Source: Notospermus geniculatus (taxonomy: Eukaryota; Nemertea; Pilidiophora; Heteronemertea; Lineidae). From it: DNA of 64,000 nt. The notes below the pieces were generated by a model. The model was not told the DNA's origin. It saw only the letters and a program-made list of their open reading frames with translations, and ran no database searches. Positions 10,517 to 23,600 of the stretch are shown here, piece after piece. Both the position numbers and the translations under genes were made by a program. The DNA lies in NCBI GenBank assembly GCA_002633025.1, contig NMRB01000186.1, positions 1 to 64,000 on the forward strand, written 5' to 3'. How positions within the stretch are numbered: the first letter of the stretch is position 1; each line of letters begins with the position of its first letter.

Positions 10517-10914
10517 TATTATTTATTCTATAATCACACAGTAATTTACAGGTCTAGTAGGCCTACTGCAGAGAAGACTGTTCCCAGCAGCCAGTAAAGG
10601 CCTATTCTGTACGGGTATGCCTACACTCAACAATTCAGTGGTATCGGCCTCCGCTCGAAGCTTATCACCCTCAATCACTGAAACACTTGGTGCCAAAGTC
10701 CGTTTCTGAACACTAGATGTCACTACCAGTTGTTGACGAACGCGCTCGATCAACCAGCCAATGAACGACCAGCCAAGAAAATGTTTCATGTTTTCCCCTA
10801 GTCGCGTGAAATACAGGTCGCTGATTGGTTGATGACAGTTTGCGCCATCTAGCGTTCAGAAACATGATTAGGCCCCATCTGTGCCAGTGGTTGAGAACGT
10901 ATAACTAGTATTAA

Positions 10915-11153
10915 AGGAGTGAGACGCCGAAGTTGTAAACAAGCTGGTTTGTTTACAAATATGGTCGGCAAACTAGTTTTATTCCTTCGTGCAGGTGGCA
11001 GCACCCGTGATCGTTAGACTGGTTCCCGGTCCGATGCAACTCACTCACGATATTCACGTCAGTACCTATCACCGACAATAGGTGGCAGCACCGCAGGCGT
11101 CCGTGGATAGAGAACCAGTGAGTGAGTGTTTACAACTTCGGCGTCTAACTCCT
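10915..11153. mobile_element. MITE, TIR aggagt(g/t)agacgccgaag, flanked by TTAA
   Basis: The left end aggagtgagacgccgaagtt and the right end (complement of aggagttagacgccgaagtt) are flanked by TTAA at 10911-10914 and 11154-11157. It is 239 bp with no coding capacity. The terminal sequence differs from the other TTAA family, so at least two TTAA-using families are present. Confidence 0.85.
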
Positions 11154-11408
11154 TTAAAGATAATATATCACGGATATTTTCGCGGGCCACGAAAATCATT
11201 GTTTATTTACATTTTGTTTGTTTATTTCTCGTTTTTCTTTGTCTTATTTGGTTGAAATCGACAGACAAACTATCCCGAATTCGGCTGTTGAATTTGGCGG
11301 TTCATATGTCTGTAACCAAAAGTGTGGCTGACCATCACGAATCAGACAAAACATTGATTGTTGAAGATGAACTCCATCAGCACTCTGGACGTTTTGAGGG
11401 TCGGAGAG

Positions 11409-11500
11409 TAAAGCCAAGCGCACATTTGCGACAAAACTCAATGCGTTAGGGGTGTTTTTAAAATCGACTGACCCGGCTGAATGACGAGTCGACAGCGTTG
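11409..11500. mobile_element. Half of a hairpin MITE (taaagcc family)
   Basis: The segment from taaagccaagcgcacatttg through the gtcgactgaccc block matches the left arm of the intact hairpin at 60669-60826. The second arm is missing here, so this is a truncated copy. Confidence 0.7.
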
Positions 11501-12372
11501 GTTCAGGCTATTGCATTTTTCACTGAATCTTCACGACCTTTCTGTCAGTATTCCCTGGTCGATATTATCAAGTGACATTTGTGTACAAAACGAAGAACAT
11601 CACATGACACCGATTCACTATGAATTTTAATAAATAGCTATTATATAGGTAGATTGCACAGTTCCATTAAGAAATTGACATGTCACCTGACAGCAAGTTT
11701 GCTATTAACACGAACAATAAAAAAACAACTCATGCTGAAAGACCAAAATTAGTTCGAAATTACAGTACTTTGTTTTATTATTATTTATTGTTATTATTAT
11801 TTATTAAAATAACCTCCAGGTTGGAGAATACGTAAAACCTACATCTATACAGACAATACAGCAAAATGATAGGGTCATCAAAATGCACGTAACAACATCG
11901 ATACCAGTGTGTGTTCTGTGGATCTGTTGTTTGTAAACAGCCTCGAATTCAATAAGTATTTAAGGGAATCAACCACGCCGTCCTCGGGCCTTTTAATGGA
12001 ATTTGATTAATGGCTACGGATGAGGTGTTGCTCACCGACCGTTGTGAGCAGGAACCTTATTGCCGTAATTGATGATACTTTTAAAATAATTCAAACGATA
12101 GTTGATGAAAGTAAACTAAGGACTAGCCTGTTTAATTGGTTTCGCATGAACAGCTTAATGTTCCAATTATTGAAGGTTATTAAAATTACATGTAGTATCA
12201 ATTTTTCATTGACAACGACTTACATGTACATGTATCATGCATCGAAACAAAAGTTTCGGGTATAGGCCTAATGACCTTGACGCTGGCGAATATCGACATC
12301 GTTATAAACCCCTGTCCACTTTCATCCGACGTTCATTCTACAAAAGTAGGCTAATTGGCAACTTGGAGCACG
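11501..12372. other. Intergenic stretch, nothing recognised
   Basis: AT-rich sequence with a simple tract around 11772-11807 (ttattatt units). No coding exon was recognised. It lies between the two PAN-type genes and may hold the 3' end of the first and the promoter of the second. Confidence 0.35.
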
Positions 12373-13867
12373 ATGAATTTTTTGATAGAATATGGCTGTT
12401 TGTCACTTGGATTACTGCTGGGTTTCCTAACAAGTAATGTCTTTGGTAAGTTGATGCTGATCACAATTACGTACTTATACCTAGGAAGTATAGACAGTAG
12501 CTGCGCTTCCATTACAGCTTTTAGATCCGGTCTTATACCGCATCTAAAATAAGACGGGTTTAGTAGAATCTGATGTCCCCCGATGTGTGATATCCCCAAC
12601 AATACATTTACGGATTAAGCGCCACCATTGAATTGGACTCTAGAGAGACCAAGACGCTTAATAATCCTGTGACAAACAATGCATGGGGACATCAGGCGGG
12701 TGGGGACATTAGGCTTCCTTTACATTGAAGTATACCAGACTGGGCCGTCACGCGGTACCGTGATGGAAACGTGCACGTGACTTTGTCGCGCCCAACCGCG
12801 CAATGACTCTACAAAATACAATATTTGTTTCGGCAGAAAACACCTACAATCCTGCGTTGAGGGGACGGAAACTTCTCACCGTAAATTTATACAATTTTTG
12901 TCAATAAACAAGCAAGAATTCACTGTGTCATACTCACGTTTAAAGATTTTACAGGCAATTTTCGACCGAAATTTACCTCGACAGCCGTAATGGCAGGCCT
13001 GCCATGCCTACCTGCATTATATGCCATTTTCGGCGCCATAAACGCNNNNNNNNNNNNNNNNNNNNNNNNNNNNNNNNNNNNNNNNNNNNNNNNNNNNNNN
13101 NNNNNNNNNNNNNNNNNNNNNNNNNNNNNNNNNNNNNNNNNNNNNNNNNNNNNNNNNNNNNNNNNNNNNNNNNNNNNNNNNNNNNNNNNNNNNNNNNNNN
13201 NNNNNNNNNNNNNNNNNNNNNNNNNNNNNNNNNNNNNNNNNNNNNNNNNNNNNNNNNNNNNNNNNNNNNNNNNNNNNNNNNNNNNNNNNNNNNNNNNNNN
13301 NNNNNNNNNNNNNNNNNNNNNNNNNNNNNNNNNNNNNNNNNNNNNNNNNNNNNNNNNCGAGGGATTGTCAGTGATGCATGTCCTTGTGCATGTGTAATGT
13401 TCCGAGGTCAATTTGATCGGCACATCATTCATCTCAGCTGCTGAGCAAGTCGTCTACGTGTATAACACGTACAAGTTATTTGAACTGATTTGCTTCTTGG
13501 CGAGGGAGGATTCACCATTAACTACCGCTCTCGTATTTTACTAGTGTTTATTTTCAGCTAACCAACTCACCTTCTTTGTCGAACAAGAGAAGAAACTGGT
13601 CGGGGAAGGACACAACAACGCCCAGTACGAACGCGAATACACGATACATGACTTCAATACCAATGATCAAATCTCTCCAAAGATTGGCGATGAACTCTTT
13701 GTTCAAAATGAAGTCGAATTCGTCACTGTTTACTGTGCCAGGAAATGCGCAGATTTTGTGCCCCCCTGTAAGATATATGCAATCAAGTACAAGAAAGATG
13801 GAGGGAATAGGTGTAAACTATTCAAGGCCCCCGCTGCTCCCATCCCCCTCCCTCCAATTGATCCAAG
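12373..13867 (+). CDS. Secreted Cys-containing (PAN-like) protein, exons 1-2, interrupted by an assembly gap in the intron
   Basis: Exon 1 (12373-12445) is a signal-peptide exon of exactly 73 nt, the same length and phase as in the neighbouring gene: MNFLIEYG, a Leu-rich core, ending SNVFG before gtaagt. Exon 2 (13558-13867) follows attttcag and joins in frame through G|CT. It encodes about 103 residues, beginning ANQLTFFVEQEKK, with a later Cys cluster VYCARKC, PPCKIYAIKYKK and RCKLF that recalls the central part of a PAN fold, then a Pro-rich tail (APAAPIPLPPIDP) and a gtaatc donor in phase 2. Assignment to PAN is tentative. The shared first-exon design suggests that this gene and the one at 9387 are duplicates. 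Later exons were not found; the next gene on the opposite strand ends at 14621. The 312-base gap lies within the single intron, so a further exon could be hidden there. Confidence 0.7.
13046..13357. other. Assembly gap (312 N)
   Basis: A continuous run of unknown bases. Reading frames drawn across it are meaningless. It sits in the intron between the signal-peptide exon and the Cys-rich exon of the second PAN-type gene, downstream of a MITE left end at 12711 whose right end may be inside the gap. Confidence 0.99.
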
Positions 13868-14452
13868 GTAATCTCGGGTCTCCACTTCAACCCTAATAAC
13901 AGATCTGATAGACCACAAGGTGATACTCATTTATTGTCAGCCGGAGGGAGAGTAAACGTTTGTCTTGACCACCACTGACCTTTAACCGAGTTGTTTCATC
14001 TGGACGAGCCTTGTACTCAACCATTTCATTAAACACACCATGGTCAACAACATTTCAGACGGTGAACGTCCCAAATTCCCATTGGACTTTTCACTTTATA
14101 CACTGGCTGGTTTGACTAGGAAATGACATAAAGACCATGAAAACCGAGCCTCGTTACATTAAATTACAGCGCAAAGTGGCATTCCAAGATTCTGTAACAA
14201 TTTGTTATCATATAGGGCCTAGACATTGCCACACCAACGCTATACCCCAGAAAAGGCACCACAGGAACCACGTGCATCCACACGTACATCGTGCAATGCA
14301 TGATAAACAAGACATGTCCTCGTGTGTTACGGCTTTCAGGAGTCACGTGGGTTGGATGAAGTGTATGGATGAAGGAGTAGTTTTCGGAACAAGGAATACT
14401 TTGTACGCCAAAAAAACAACAACATCACATGACTACAAAGGAATGTATTCCA

Positions 14453-14458
14453 TTTATT
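14453..14458 (-). terminator. Poly(A) signal of the Cys-loop receptor gene
   Basis: AATAAA on the minus strand (tttatt on plus), about 163 bases after the receptor's stop codon at 14621. Position and sequence fit a cleavage signal. No experimental support. Confidence 0.5.
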
Positions 14459-14620
14459 GCATTTGAAAAGACGCCAGAGGACAAATTAGAAAAAAAGAAA
14501 CAGACACGTATCAGTTACCGTATCTTACGAACAAAACATGATAAAGTGGATGATAGTTTTGGTGCCTGGCAAAATGGCTTGGCTACGGGCATCAAAATCA
14601 ATTCCGTGGCGGCTTACTTT

Positions 14621-17600
14621 CTAATGAAACGTGATAGTCCCATTTGGTAACGCCTTGAAAGCCACCCAGTATCCAATATTGAGCCCCACAAACGCCAAAG
14701 GGAAAACTACCCGGGAAACTCGGTCCAAGATATGAGCTTTAGGCAGTGGAGGATTCACTTTTCGTTTTGCATCACTCAAGAGTCGTACTTCGCACAACTT
14801 TGGATCGACGTATCGTCGCCGTAAACACGATTGGCACGTTGTTTGGTGTTCTGTTAGGGATGTCTCCGACATGGCCAGGCTTCCATTGGATACCTGAAAC
14901 AGTGTGAAATGTTAGTTAGTGAGACCAGGCATGCAAGACGTGAGCATGCATGTGAACGTTTACACATCCATGGACAAGAATGGTTTGATGGGTTCCCGAT
15001 CTCACCGGTAGGACGCGATTGGTGTCCCCTGTCGTGAGTAATCAGTTGCCAAAAAGCAGACAACGAAAAACGCGTTGATAGGTTGAAAATCATTGATTGC
15101 TCTTCTGCTGAATGAGCGTGACCAATCAACGCATCAGATGCTTTCGGCCTATCACGTGATTATACAGACGGAAAGCGATGCGGACGTTTGTCTAGCGGTG
15201 AGATTGGGAACCAATGGGATTTTGTGAAGCTAGAAAGTCTGAAAACTCGCCGTATGAGGTAGGCCAAGTTCAAGGAGCATTCTACAGATGGCAGTCTGAA
15301 CAGCTTAGGCTAATCACCATACCGTATTTACAACTGTCTGTCGTTTTTGAGTGTTCTCCTCTTTTTCATCGGTCCTCTTTTTATCTCTTTCCTCTATATA
15401 TCGCGCCATTGAATTAGCAATAGCGAACTCGACCAAGGCACAGAAGGTGAAAAACATACACGATGCCATCCATATATCGATGGCCTTGAAGTAAGACACC
15501 CTTGGTGTCGTGCCTGGAAGGATAAGGAATGTGAAGGTAGCGTTTTAGTCTAGATCGACTTTGAATTTGGTAAACTAGCACTCTGAAAGTAACACGACTT
15601 CAAAGCAAGCAATCAGCACCGATTCGACTTGATGGGGGGGGGATCAACGTTGAGAAGTATTCACATTTTTCGTAGTTCTCCGGAACTGGACGTTGGGTCC
15701 GCTTTTGATATGATAATGTTGGAGTCAGTGGTAAAATCCTCGTCTTGTGACCTTACAAGTGCGATTTTAGTGTATATTCCTGAAAATACCTACCGAGAAT
15801 TGACATCGTTTGAGTAGTTTGTGTGAGGACGCAAAGGACCCCGAGAGAAATACGTGCTGGAACTGCATGGACGTCAAGCCAAAAGGAAACCCATGATAAG
15901 CAGATAACAAGGACGCTTGAGATATACACGGTGAAGATGTAATGGCCAACCAATCGGTCGAATTTGAACGTAAATATAAGACGAGAGAATTCACCTGAAA
16001 GAGTGAAAAATAAAAACGTTACTGAGGAGATCTGTTCTCGAAGTAGTTTTATGAATGTGGGGCCCAGGGCCCATATTCATAAAACTACGTAAGTCTAAGT
16101 GTGACACTTATCTTTTGTGTTGAACAAATGGATAAGTGTCACGCTGACTTACATGACTTAAGTAGTTTAACGAATATGGGCCCAGGGTCCATATTCGTAA
16201 AGATACTTCAGTCAAAGTGTGACGCTCATCCTTTGTTCAACCACGGATCTGTATACAGGTCCGTGGTTCAACACAAACTTGACAAAAGAAAGTATCACAC
16301 TTCACTTTGACTGTATATGGATATGGGTCCTGAGGCGAAGACTCCCTGTATATCTTCAACATTAATGTATGGATTTTTGTTTGTACTTAATTCCAACGTT
16401 TTAAAACCTTCATTGAATCTCGTTCGTTTTTCAAGTGTCAAATAGATCAAAATATACCTGACTGTACGAAATGGATCACATTTTACATTTTTTTCCTTGA
16501 GAGTTAACAGATAGAGTCGAATACTGTTGTAATCCTACTGGAGGAGCCGCTGCCTTTTAACTAAAGCTTTCTGGTCCCTACTGTATCGGTTTCATGTAAT
16601 ATCCGACGAGGGAGTACTCTTTTACGACATTGCTTTACCAGTGCTGAGGTTTCTCCTTCCCACGTCTGCCTCGTACTCGGTGAGTCTGAACTGAGCGATC
16701 TGTATCTCGTCACTCACGTCGATACCATCATCCAGCTTCTTGATTAGGAGGTCTTCGGTTGTGTGGCCATCTGAAAACCAAATATATGACAGTCTCGAAA
16801 GAGGTGGCGAAGATATCTACACCAAGAAATCTACAACCTTGAAGTCAGCTATGATAAAATCTCATGGCCCTCCTCTTCCTCATTTACACTCGCCTGTATT
16901 ATTTGTCACGGGATTGAGGGTCTTGCCACTTCTAGAGTCCAATATTTTCTGGTCCGTTTGGGGGAGGGGGATCCTGTTTCAGGGAGCATTGGTATATAAC
17001 GACAGGAATCGCCGCAACTCCGAGTTCAGAATCAAAAGTACCCTGAGGGATAGGCATAGCCGTTTTCCGAAAACGGGAGTCACGCTCAGCAAGCACCAAT
17101 CACATTCTTCAATGATTTCGGTGCCGTCCGTCATGCCGTTTCGCACCAGTTCGCAATTTCATACAAACCACGGCTAACAAGTGAACAATGGTGGTCTTTG
17201 ACGTTTGCTGGTGATATATCAAGTGGCAAAATCACAAGGCATGCATTTGGCCGTATAGTCACGATTGTCATTCAACAAGTGTGGACAATCTTATTGGAAA
17301 ACCTTGATGATCTGTCAAAAAAACCATGACTGCCGACCATGAGGTGCGATAAAACATATATTGGTGAAATTGATGCGATATTGTCTGAGGAACTGGCTGT
17401 GCAAGTGATATATTGACCCGTCATTGGAGCTGTTGGGAATGTCGGGGTTTGAGAGGTAAGTACAACACCATTAGGGATTTCGTCAGAAGTGGCCAGAAGT
17501 GCATTCAAGGACACCGTACGTATGCAGAGAACAATGTATACGAGTCTCTTTGTATTGCGTCTCACACCATCTGCCACAGAAAATGGCGCTTCGAAAAAAG

Positions 17601-20600
17601 AACTCGGCGAAGGACGGCCTTGAAGAAAGTGTAGGCTATGTTAAGGTCTCGGGCCACTTGTGCGTTTTGCGCTGCGTGATGCGTCAAGTCTTTTGTTATT
17701 TTCCGCCGTTCTGCCTCCTAACAAAAGATTTGACGCATCACGCAGCGTAAAACGCACAAGTGGCCCGAGACCTTNGCATCCATCACTACCTAAAATCCGG
17801 TCATTTGGAGCCTGCTGTACCCGTTATCGCCTCTGAAAAACTTCATCTGGGACTTGCATTGTTCATGAATAAAGTTACATAATCAGTTAATTATTGTGCA
17901 GTTTTTCAATTCGGAGATCTGCAACAATACATAAACTCACAAATTTCGTTGGCAAAGTAAACTACGGTCGTAACACATTGGTGCAATTAAATTTCAAAAC
18001 GGACCTCAATTGGATGCGTTTGCTAACTCCACCGCCACCTTAAGTCACATGGCTGCTAAAGCCTACTATTCTGGACAAAACTGATGAAATCGTTTGTCAC
18101 CAAAAGTTGCTGATGGAAATGAAACGTTTTCACAACTACCGTAGTCTACCTACTGCTGATAACACATCCTGCAGTCAACGTTAGAGGATATGATTCTTGT
18201 TCATTGCTTGACTTTGTGAAGCATGGTAAGTTCCAAGTGGTAGCTTATCACTGACCAAACCAAGCTTATCACCAAACCAAGATTGATCTGGAAAAGTCCT
18301 TACTCGATGAAGCATTGTACAAATACAAAAAGATGAAGCCGGAAAAAGGATAATGCACCATATCAGAAAAGCATGTCACAACAGGCAATTCACCTCGTTA
18401 GCGACAAGTTCCCGTTCTTATCAGTGGGAGCAAGACACCCGTGGGTGGAAACGGAAATAGGTAAGTGTGAGGCAACACTACACCTTGTCGAGTAAACGTG
18501 AAGTTGTCAAAATGTATCATATTATTTGGCGGACAACGTGAGCAGAATACTATACAATGTAGTGCCGGTGGCGGGCTACCAAACCAGAAACTTGCAATAC
18601 AGTGGGATGTTTTCTACATGATTCTACATAAGATTTGGCTCTCTCTTGCCCCCGCTCTTGCCTCTTAACTTGAGTTGGCCTAAATGTATCAAGTGTGGTC
18701 CGTACCTATGTGAGTGTTACTTATCATCAGATCAAAAATAATAGACCCTTGATGTAGGTCTACCAGGGTACTAAAAACCAACCAACGCACAGGTAAGCTG
18801 CAGGCCGATTGCTTTAAGCACACCATATCCTAGGCCTTGGCTGGGCCAATTCTTCGTGCTAATCTTGTTACGGCTTTTTATTCCAATGCTGTAGTGAGGT
18901 TTTTCTCAACGTGGTTTATGATATCACCAAGTTCTCGGCATTTATAGGCCTTGCTATGCTAGGGTGAAAGACCAATATCATTTCGTAAGTCCAATTAAAT
19001 GGCAGCCTACTTCAGCAAGTCCCTGCTTCAAGACATTGGTGATAGTTGGCGAGTCACCAACTTCCAGCAGGTTGATCCAGAAAGCCTATTAATTTTACGT
19101 AGGCCTACACATGTACAAAAAGTCTATTGGTTTCATACAAAAGAAAGCCGAAAACTGCCCTAAACCAACATTGTCAACATGTGAAATGATTATGAGCAAG
19201 AAATAATGTCGCGTAATATCTGCTTTTATGACATGAGTGAACCATCTAATGCAGAAAATACCTAGGCCTAGACTCGAAATCCCAAAAGTAGGCTAGCGAT
19301 ACAACTTTGCTTTTTAGGAATAAGCCATCAAATTATTTTACGTATTTAAAATAAGCACATTGTGGACATTAATGGGGGGTGATAGTAATCTTATCCATTT
19401 TAAGTTAGGTTTATAGCTGTGGTTTATGCTGAGTTAATTAACCATGCATTCAATGAAATTGTGCTTCGTCACATAAAGATCTCATTGAATGGCAACAAGG
19501 CCTACAGCTTATTATTTCCCGGTCTGGTAAGATCCAATAAGTGGGGAGATATTGCCATTAGAAAGACTTGGCATAGGCCCGCAGACGACCAGCAAAGGTA
19601 GGTGAAAGTGGTGGGTCCTTTGACGTGATAAGTATTCCGAATTTTTATGCCCGCAGATTTTTTCACAATAATTGTCCGAAACTGATTCCCGGGATATGAA
19701 AATCATGATTCTGTGCTGAGTTCATACCCAGAAACTGTTACAGCTGCAAGATAGCACTCGTACATGTCGTACCGTACCTCGTCTTCATGCCTGTTAGCTA
19801 AAACCTACGCGTATTGCACTACATGTATTTGTAGTTGTATGTTGGCGTGCTTTTTGGTTTGCATCGTTTTTCAGCACCACAGGCTACCATGCATTTCGGC
19901 GACTGTATGGCCTAGGCCTAGCATTACCAGAGCCACCAACCTGTAGAGTATCTGCACGTGACATCACAGCGGCCATGTTGGAGGCATACAACAAAAGAAC
20001 AGACTTTCAAAACAATCGAAGTTAATCTCCACAGACCGTGACTGGCGAAAAATTCTTTTGTTTATACCTCCAACATGGCCACCGTGCAAACACTCTATTC
20101 CCTCAATTCACCAATTTCAACATTGAAGACTTTTAGTCCCAAATTATCGGAGAAAATACCAAAATCCATTATTTGTTGACCTGTTTGTGTGAGAGATCAG
20201 CGCCAATCTCTGTCAGCACTACTGACTAGATTTTCGCAATATCCTGCTTTATTCAAACATATTAGGAAACCACAAGGCGAAGATGGCACATCATAAATAA
20301 AAGTTTTCATACATGTCATAGTTCTGAACAATAGGCCCATTCAAACTGGTATTGACATATTGGTAAGGGAATTCTAATATCGAAATACTATATTGACCTG
20401 TGTGACCTTTGTGGCGTAAACATTCTCTGTTCTTGTGTGTTCTCTTCAACTCCATGAATGACTGCACCTTTGATATAAGAGGCGATGTCTCTCCATTTTC
20501 CGTCTCTTATTCTGTTCTTATTAATAAATTTGTATGTTAAATTTCCGGTTCTAAATTGTATGAAAGACCCAGTCGTGCATGCCTTTCCAGTTGAGCGAGG

Positions 20601-23600
20601 GTGGGTTATTAGCCGAAAGGTTATGGAGGGTTCAAAGTAGGCCTACAGCTCGCCTCGCTGAAGACGTGTACATGTATCTGTTGTGGCAGATTTGTTTCTT
20701 GGTAGGCTGTGTTTCTACACTGGAATACCCACAGGGTATAGCTACAAGGCTTTGTTGCTAGCCTACTATGCCATCCTCTTTACCCATTCGACTGTGTACG
20801 ACATTCATAAAAAGTCTGCCTTATTTTTACGGCGATGGCAATGTTCGTGCACAGATAGTGATACAGCCACGGGCTTGTACCTTATTAATCCTCAGCTGAG
20901 AGAGAGATCGTATTTGCCAATGGGATAATGTTGGCAAAAGAAACTATTTTCTGTGTCTCTCGTCATAAAGTTGTAAAGCCTTTTGAAATCTGATGCGGAT
21001 GCTGAGGGCAACTCCTTTGTTTCTGAACTAATGAATACCTGGCACCTTATAAGGCTATTTTGGTCGATGGTTGTAAGAAGTAAGCCAACAACAAGTGGTA
21101 TGACCTCTCCCCTAACATCTTGACATATCATTGTCACCGGTCACTTCGCTCTTCGTCTACGCTTCCTTCACTAGCAAGGGTGAGATCGAGTTATTGTTTC
21201 AAAAAATGGTTTCAATTTTTTCTTTCAGCAAGACACGTTTCTCAAGCGGAAACGTTTTAAAGCGGTTATCCATTTTTCCCTTGGGAATTACTCCGCTTAC
21301 AAACAATATCGTATTAACTTGTAAAGGCCCGAGGTATTTCGTGTCGTTCTGTTGGTTTTGTGAACTGATATTTGTACATTGCTCTTTGAAAAGCTTGGTT
21401 ATTTACTGGTTGAATAACATATTCGGCCGTAGGCCCTTCGGGCAGCAATCCAGTGTTGGTAGAAGAAAATAAAATCCAGGCATTTGGAATGGTGCTGGCT
21501 TGGCCAACTTTTCAGTCCTGTTGGCGAAATAGTTCACCAATGTGATAACATGATAAGTCGCAGTTCAGTGATGCGACATAACGTCCTTCATTGCCCTGTT
21601 TTGATGATTTCTTACATGGTTTGTGGTTCGATTTTCATGATTTTAGGCTTACTAGACATGAATTTCAGAGAACAGGTGGTCCGAGAACTCGTCCTCCGTC
21701 AAAAAGCCAGGCTTGCCGAGGAGTCTACCCCATATCCATGGGGGTAACTGGTGCCTAGGAGCCCGGCGTTGCATCAAATAATCCCATATCATTGCTCTTC
21801 TGTCTTTCCAGACAATCCCCCAACGCTGAACCTGGCTTCATCATGAGTTCCTTTCTCGTCCCAACCTGCAAAGTCTGCGAAAGAATTCTTGATGATGAAG
21901 AGAACTTCAGCGTCTGCGTACAACAGCACGTGACCTGTATTCAGTGCGGGACTGTTCCACGTGATGCACCTGGAGGACCAATCAAAATCTCCGCTAATGA
22001 CTGCCGGGCTTGTCAGAAGAAGCTCATCGACCCATCAGGCGATATCCCGGGATTCCCGCCAAAGATAGAAAAAGCTTTTATCTTGCAGAAGTTAATTAGT
22101 GACGTGTTTTCTGTTTGCGAAGTGAAGGCACATCCACGGAAGTGTACAGCGAAGTTCTTCTGCTCAGACTGCACTGTTTATTGTTGTGAAGACTGCATAC
22201 CTGTACACATCAGGGATAGTTCGGAATCCCCCAAGCACACGATATGTAGCCTTGAGAAAAAAGTGTATAAGAAAGAGAGCCCGGGATGCACTGAATGCAA
22301 GGATGGAATTGCAAAGTGTTATTGCGAGAGCGAAAGCTGTAATGCACTGTTGTGCGGAAGTTGTTTGAAGCTGCATACCGGACATGACGTCATTCCGATT
22401 GGAATGGCATCCAATGCTATGGCTGCGTTTTTGGAACAAAGCGCACAGCATGTGAAGAATTCGCATGATATCATTGCTTTTGAAAGTGATGGTTTGGATG
22501 TAGAGAGGAAAGCTAGGATCTGTGAGTATGAGCAGTTGGAGGACAGGATTAGGCAATGGGCGGCCAATCTACGCGAGAAAGTTGACCGGGACGAGCAAGT
22601 ATTGCTGGACGAGGTTGCGGCCGGAATGGAGACGATGGAGGAGAAGTATGAATTGTTGAGAAGACACATGGTGGAAGATGAAAATTCTTTAGCTTATTTT
22701 GAACTGATGCACGATAAACTTCAACAATGTAGGAACTCTGATGATAAACTCATTGACATGTTCATCTTTGTCCGGTCCAACGAGAAAATCGTCAATGGTG
22801 GGCCTACAGGAATGACGAAAACAGGTAGTGGTGGTCTTCATTGTGAAAGGTTTGAGTTTAAAAAGAACGAAGAAGTTGAAACTGTCCTAACCGCGATGGG
22901 TGAAGAATCTAACCTGATTGGTCAGATAAGATCATGTGGCCAGCCACGCCTCGTGTCGTCATTGAGTAGTCGTGAGGATTCTGATAAACATGCGCAGAAG
23001 CTCAGTGGAATTACTCTGGTTCCGAGTCAGCGTCGGGTGGCTGTGATGGACTCTGGGAACAGGAAAATAAAGCTTGTGTCGGGAAAGGAAGCCGTGCTGG
23101 CTTTCGACGCTGATGTCGAAGGCGATGTTGCTGATGACGACCAGGAAGATGAAATCCAAAATGGCCACCAAGGCGGGCGCCATAGCAACGGAAATGGTGT
23201 CAGAAAACTGGATATAATTTATGATGAAAGGAAAAACACGATCATTATGAACAGAAAATCAAAAGGGCAGATCATCGAACTCACCCTGGAGGGCGAGTTA
23301 TTTCGGGTGCTTAGAAAAATCGACGACGCCGTGTCGCTGTGCATTTGTCCAGGTCACCTCTTGGTGGGCCGAGAGGTTACAACAGCCGACACAACAGAGG
23401 GCGCTATTGATGTTTTCGACAGGATCTCGTGGACGTTCTTAGAGAGTAAACCAATGGCATTCATTCCTCACACGCTGAAGAAAACATCTTCTGGAAATAT
23501 CGTCTCGTCTGACGTGAATAAGGGAGTTGTTTACATCATGGACACAAATTTACAAATCATTGGGAGTATTGAAGGGTCTGTTGATGGACTCCGATTGAGC

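Noticed and set aside
12920-13444. Frames running across the gap
   Set aside because: Most of their length is unknown bases.
18240-18360. Plus-strand segment with KIDLEKSLLDEALYKYKKMK
   Set aside because: Coding-like for about 25 codons, but no start, splice sites or homology; may be chance.
21484-21747. ORF just upstream of the nested TRIM gene, ending ARLAEESTPYPWG
   Set aside because: A possible 5' exon, but the intron to the acceptor at 21811 would be only about 64 bases and the first part has no exon features; not supported enough to call.
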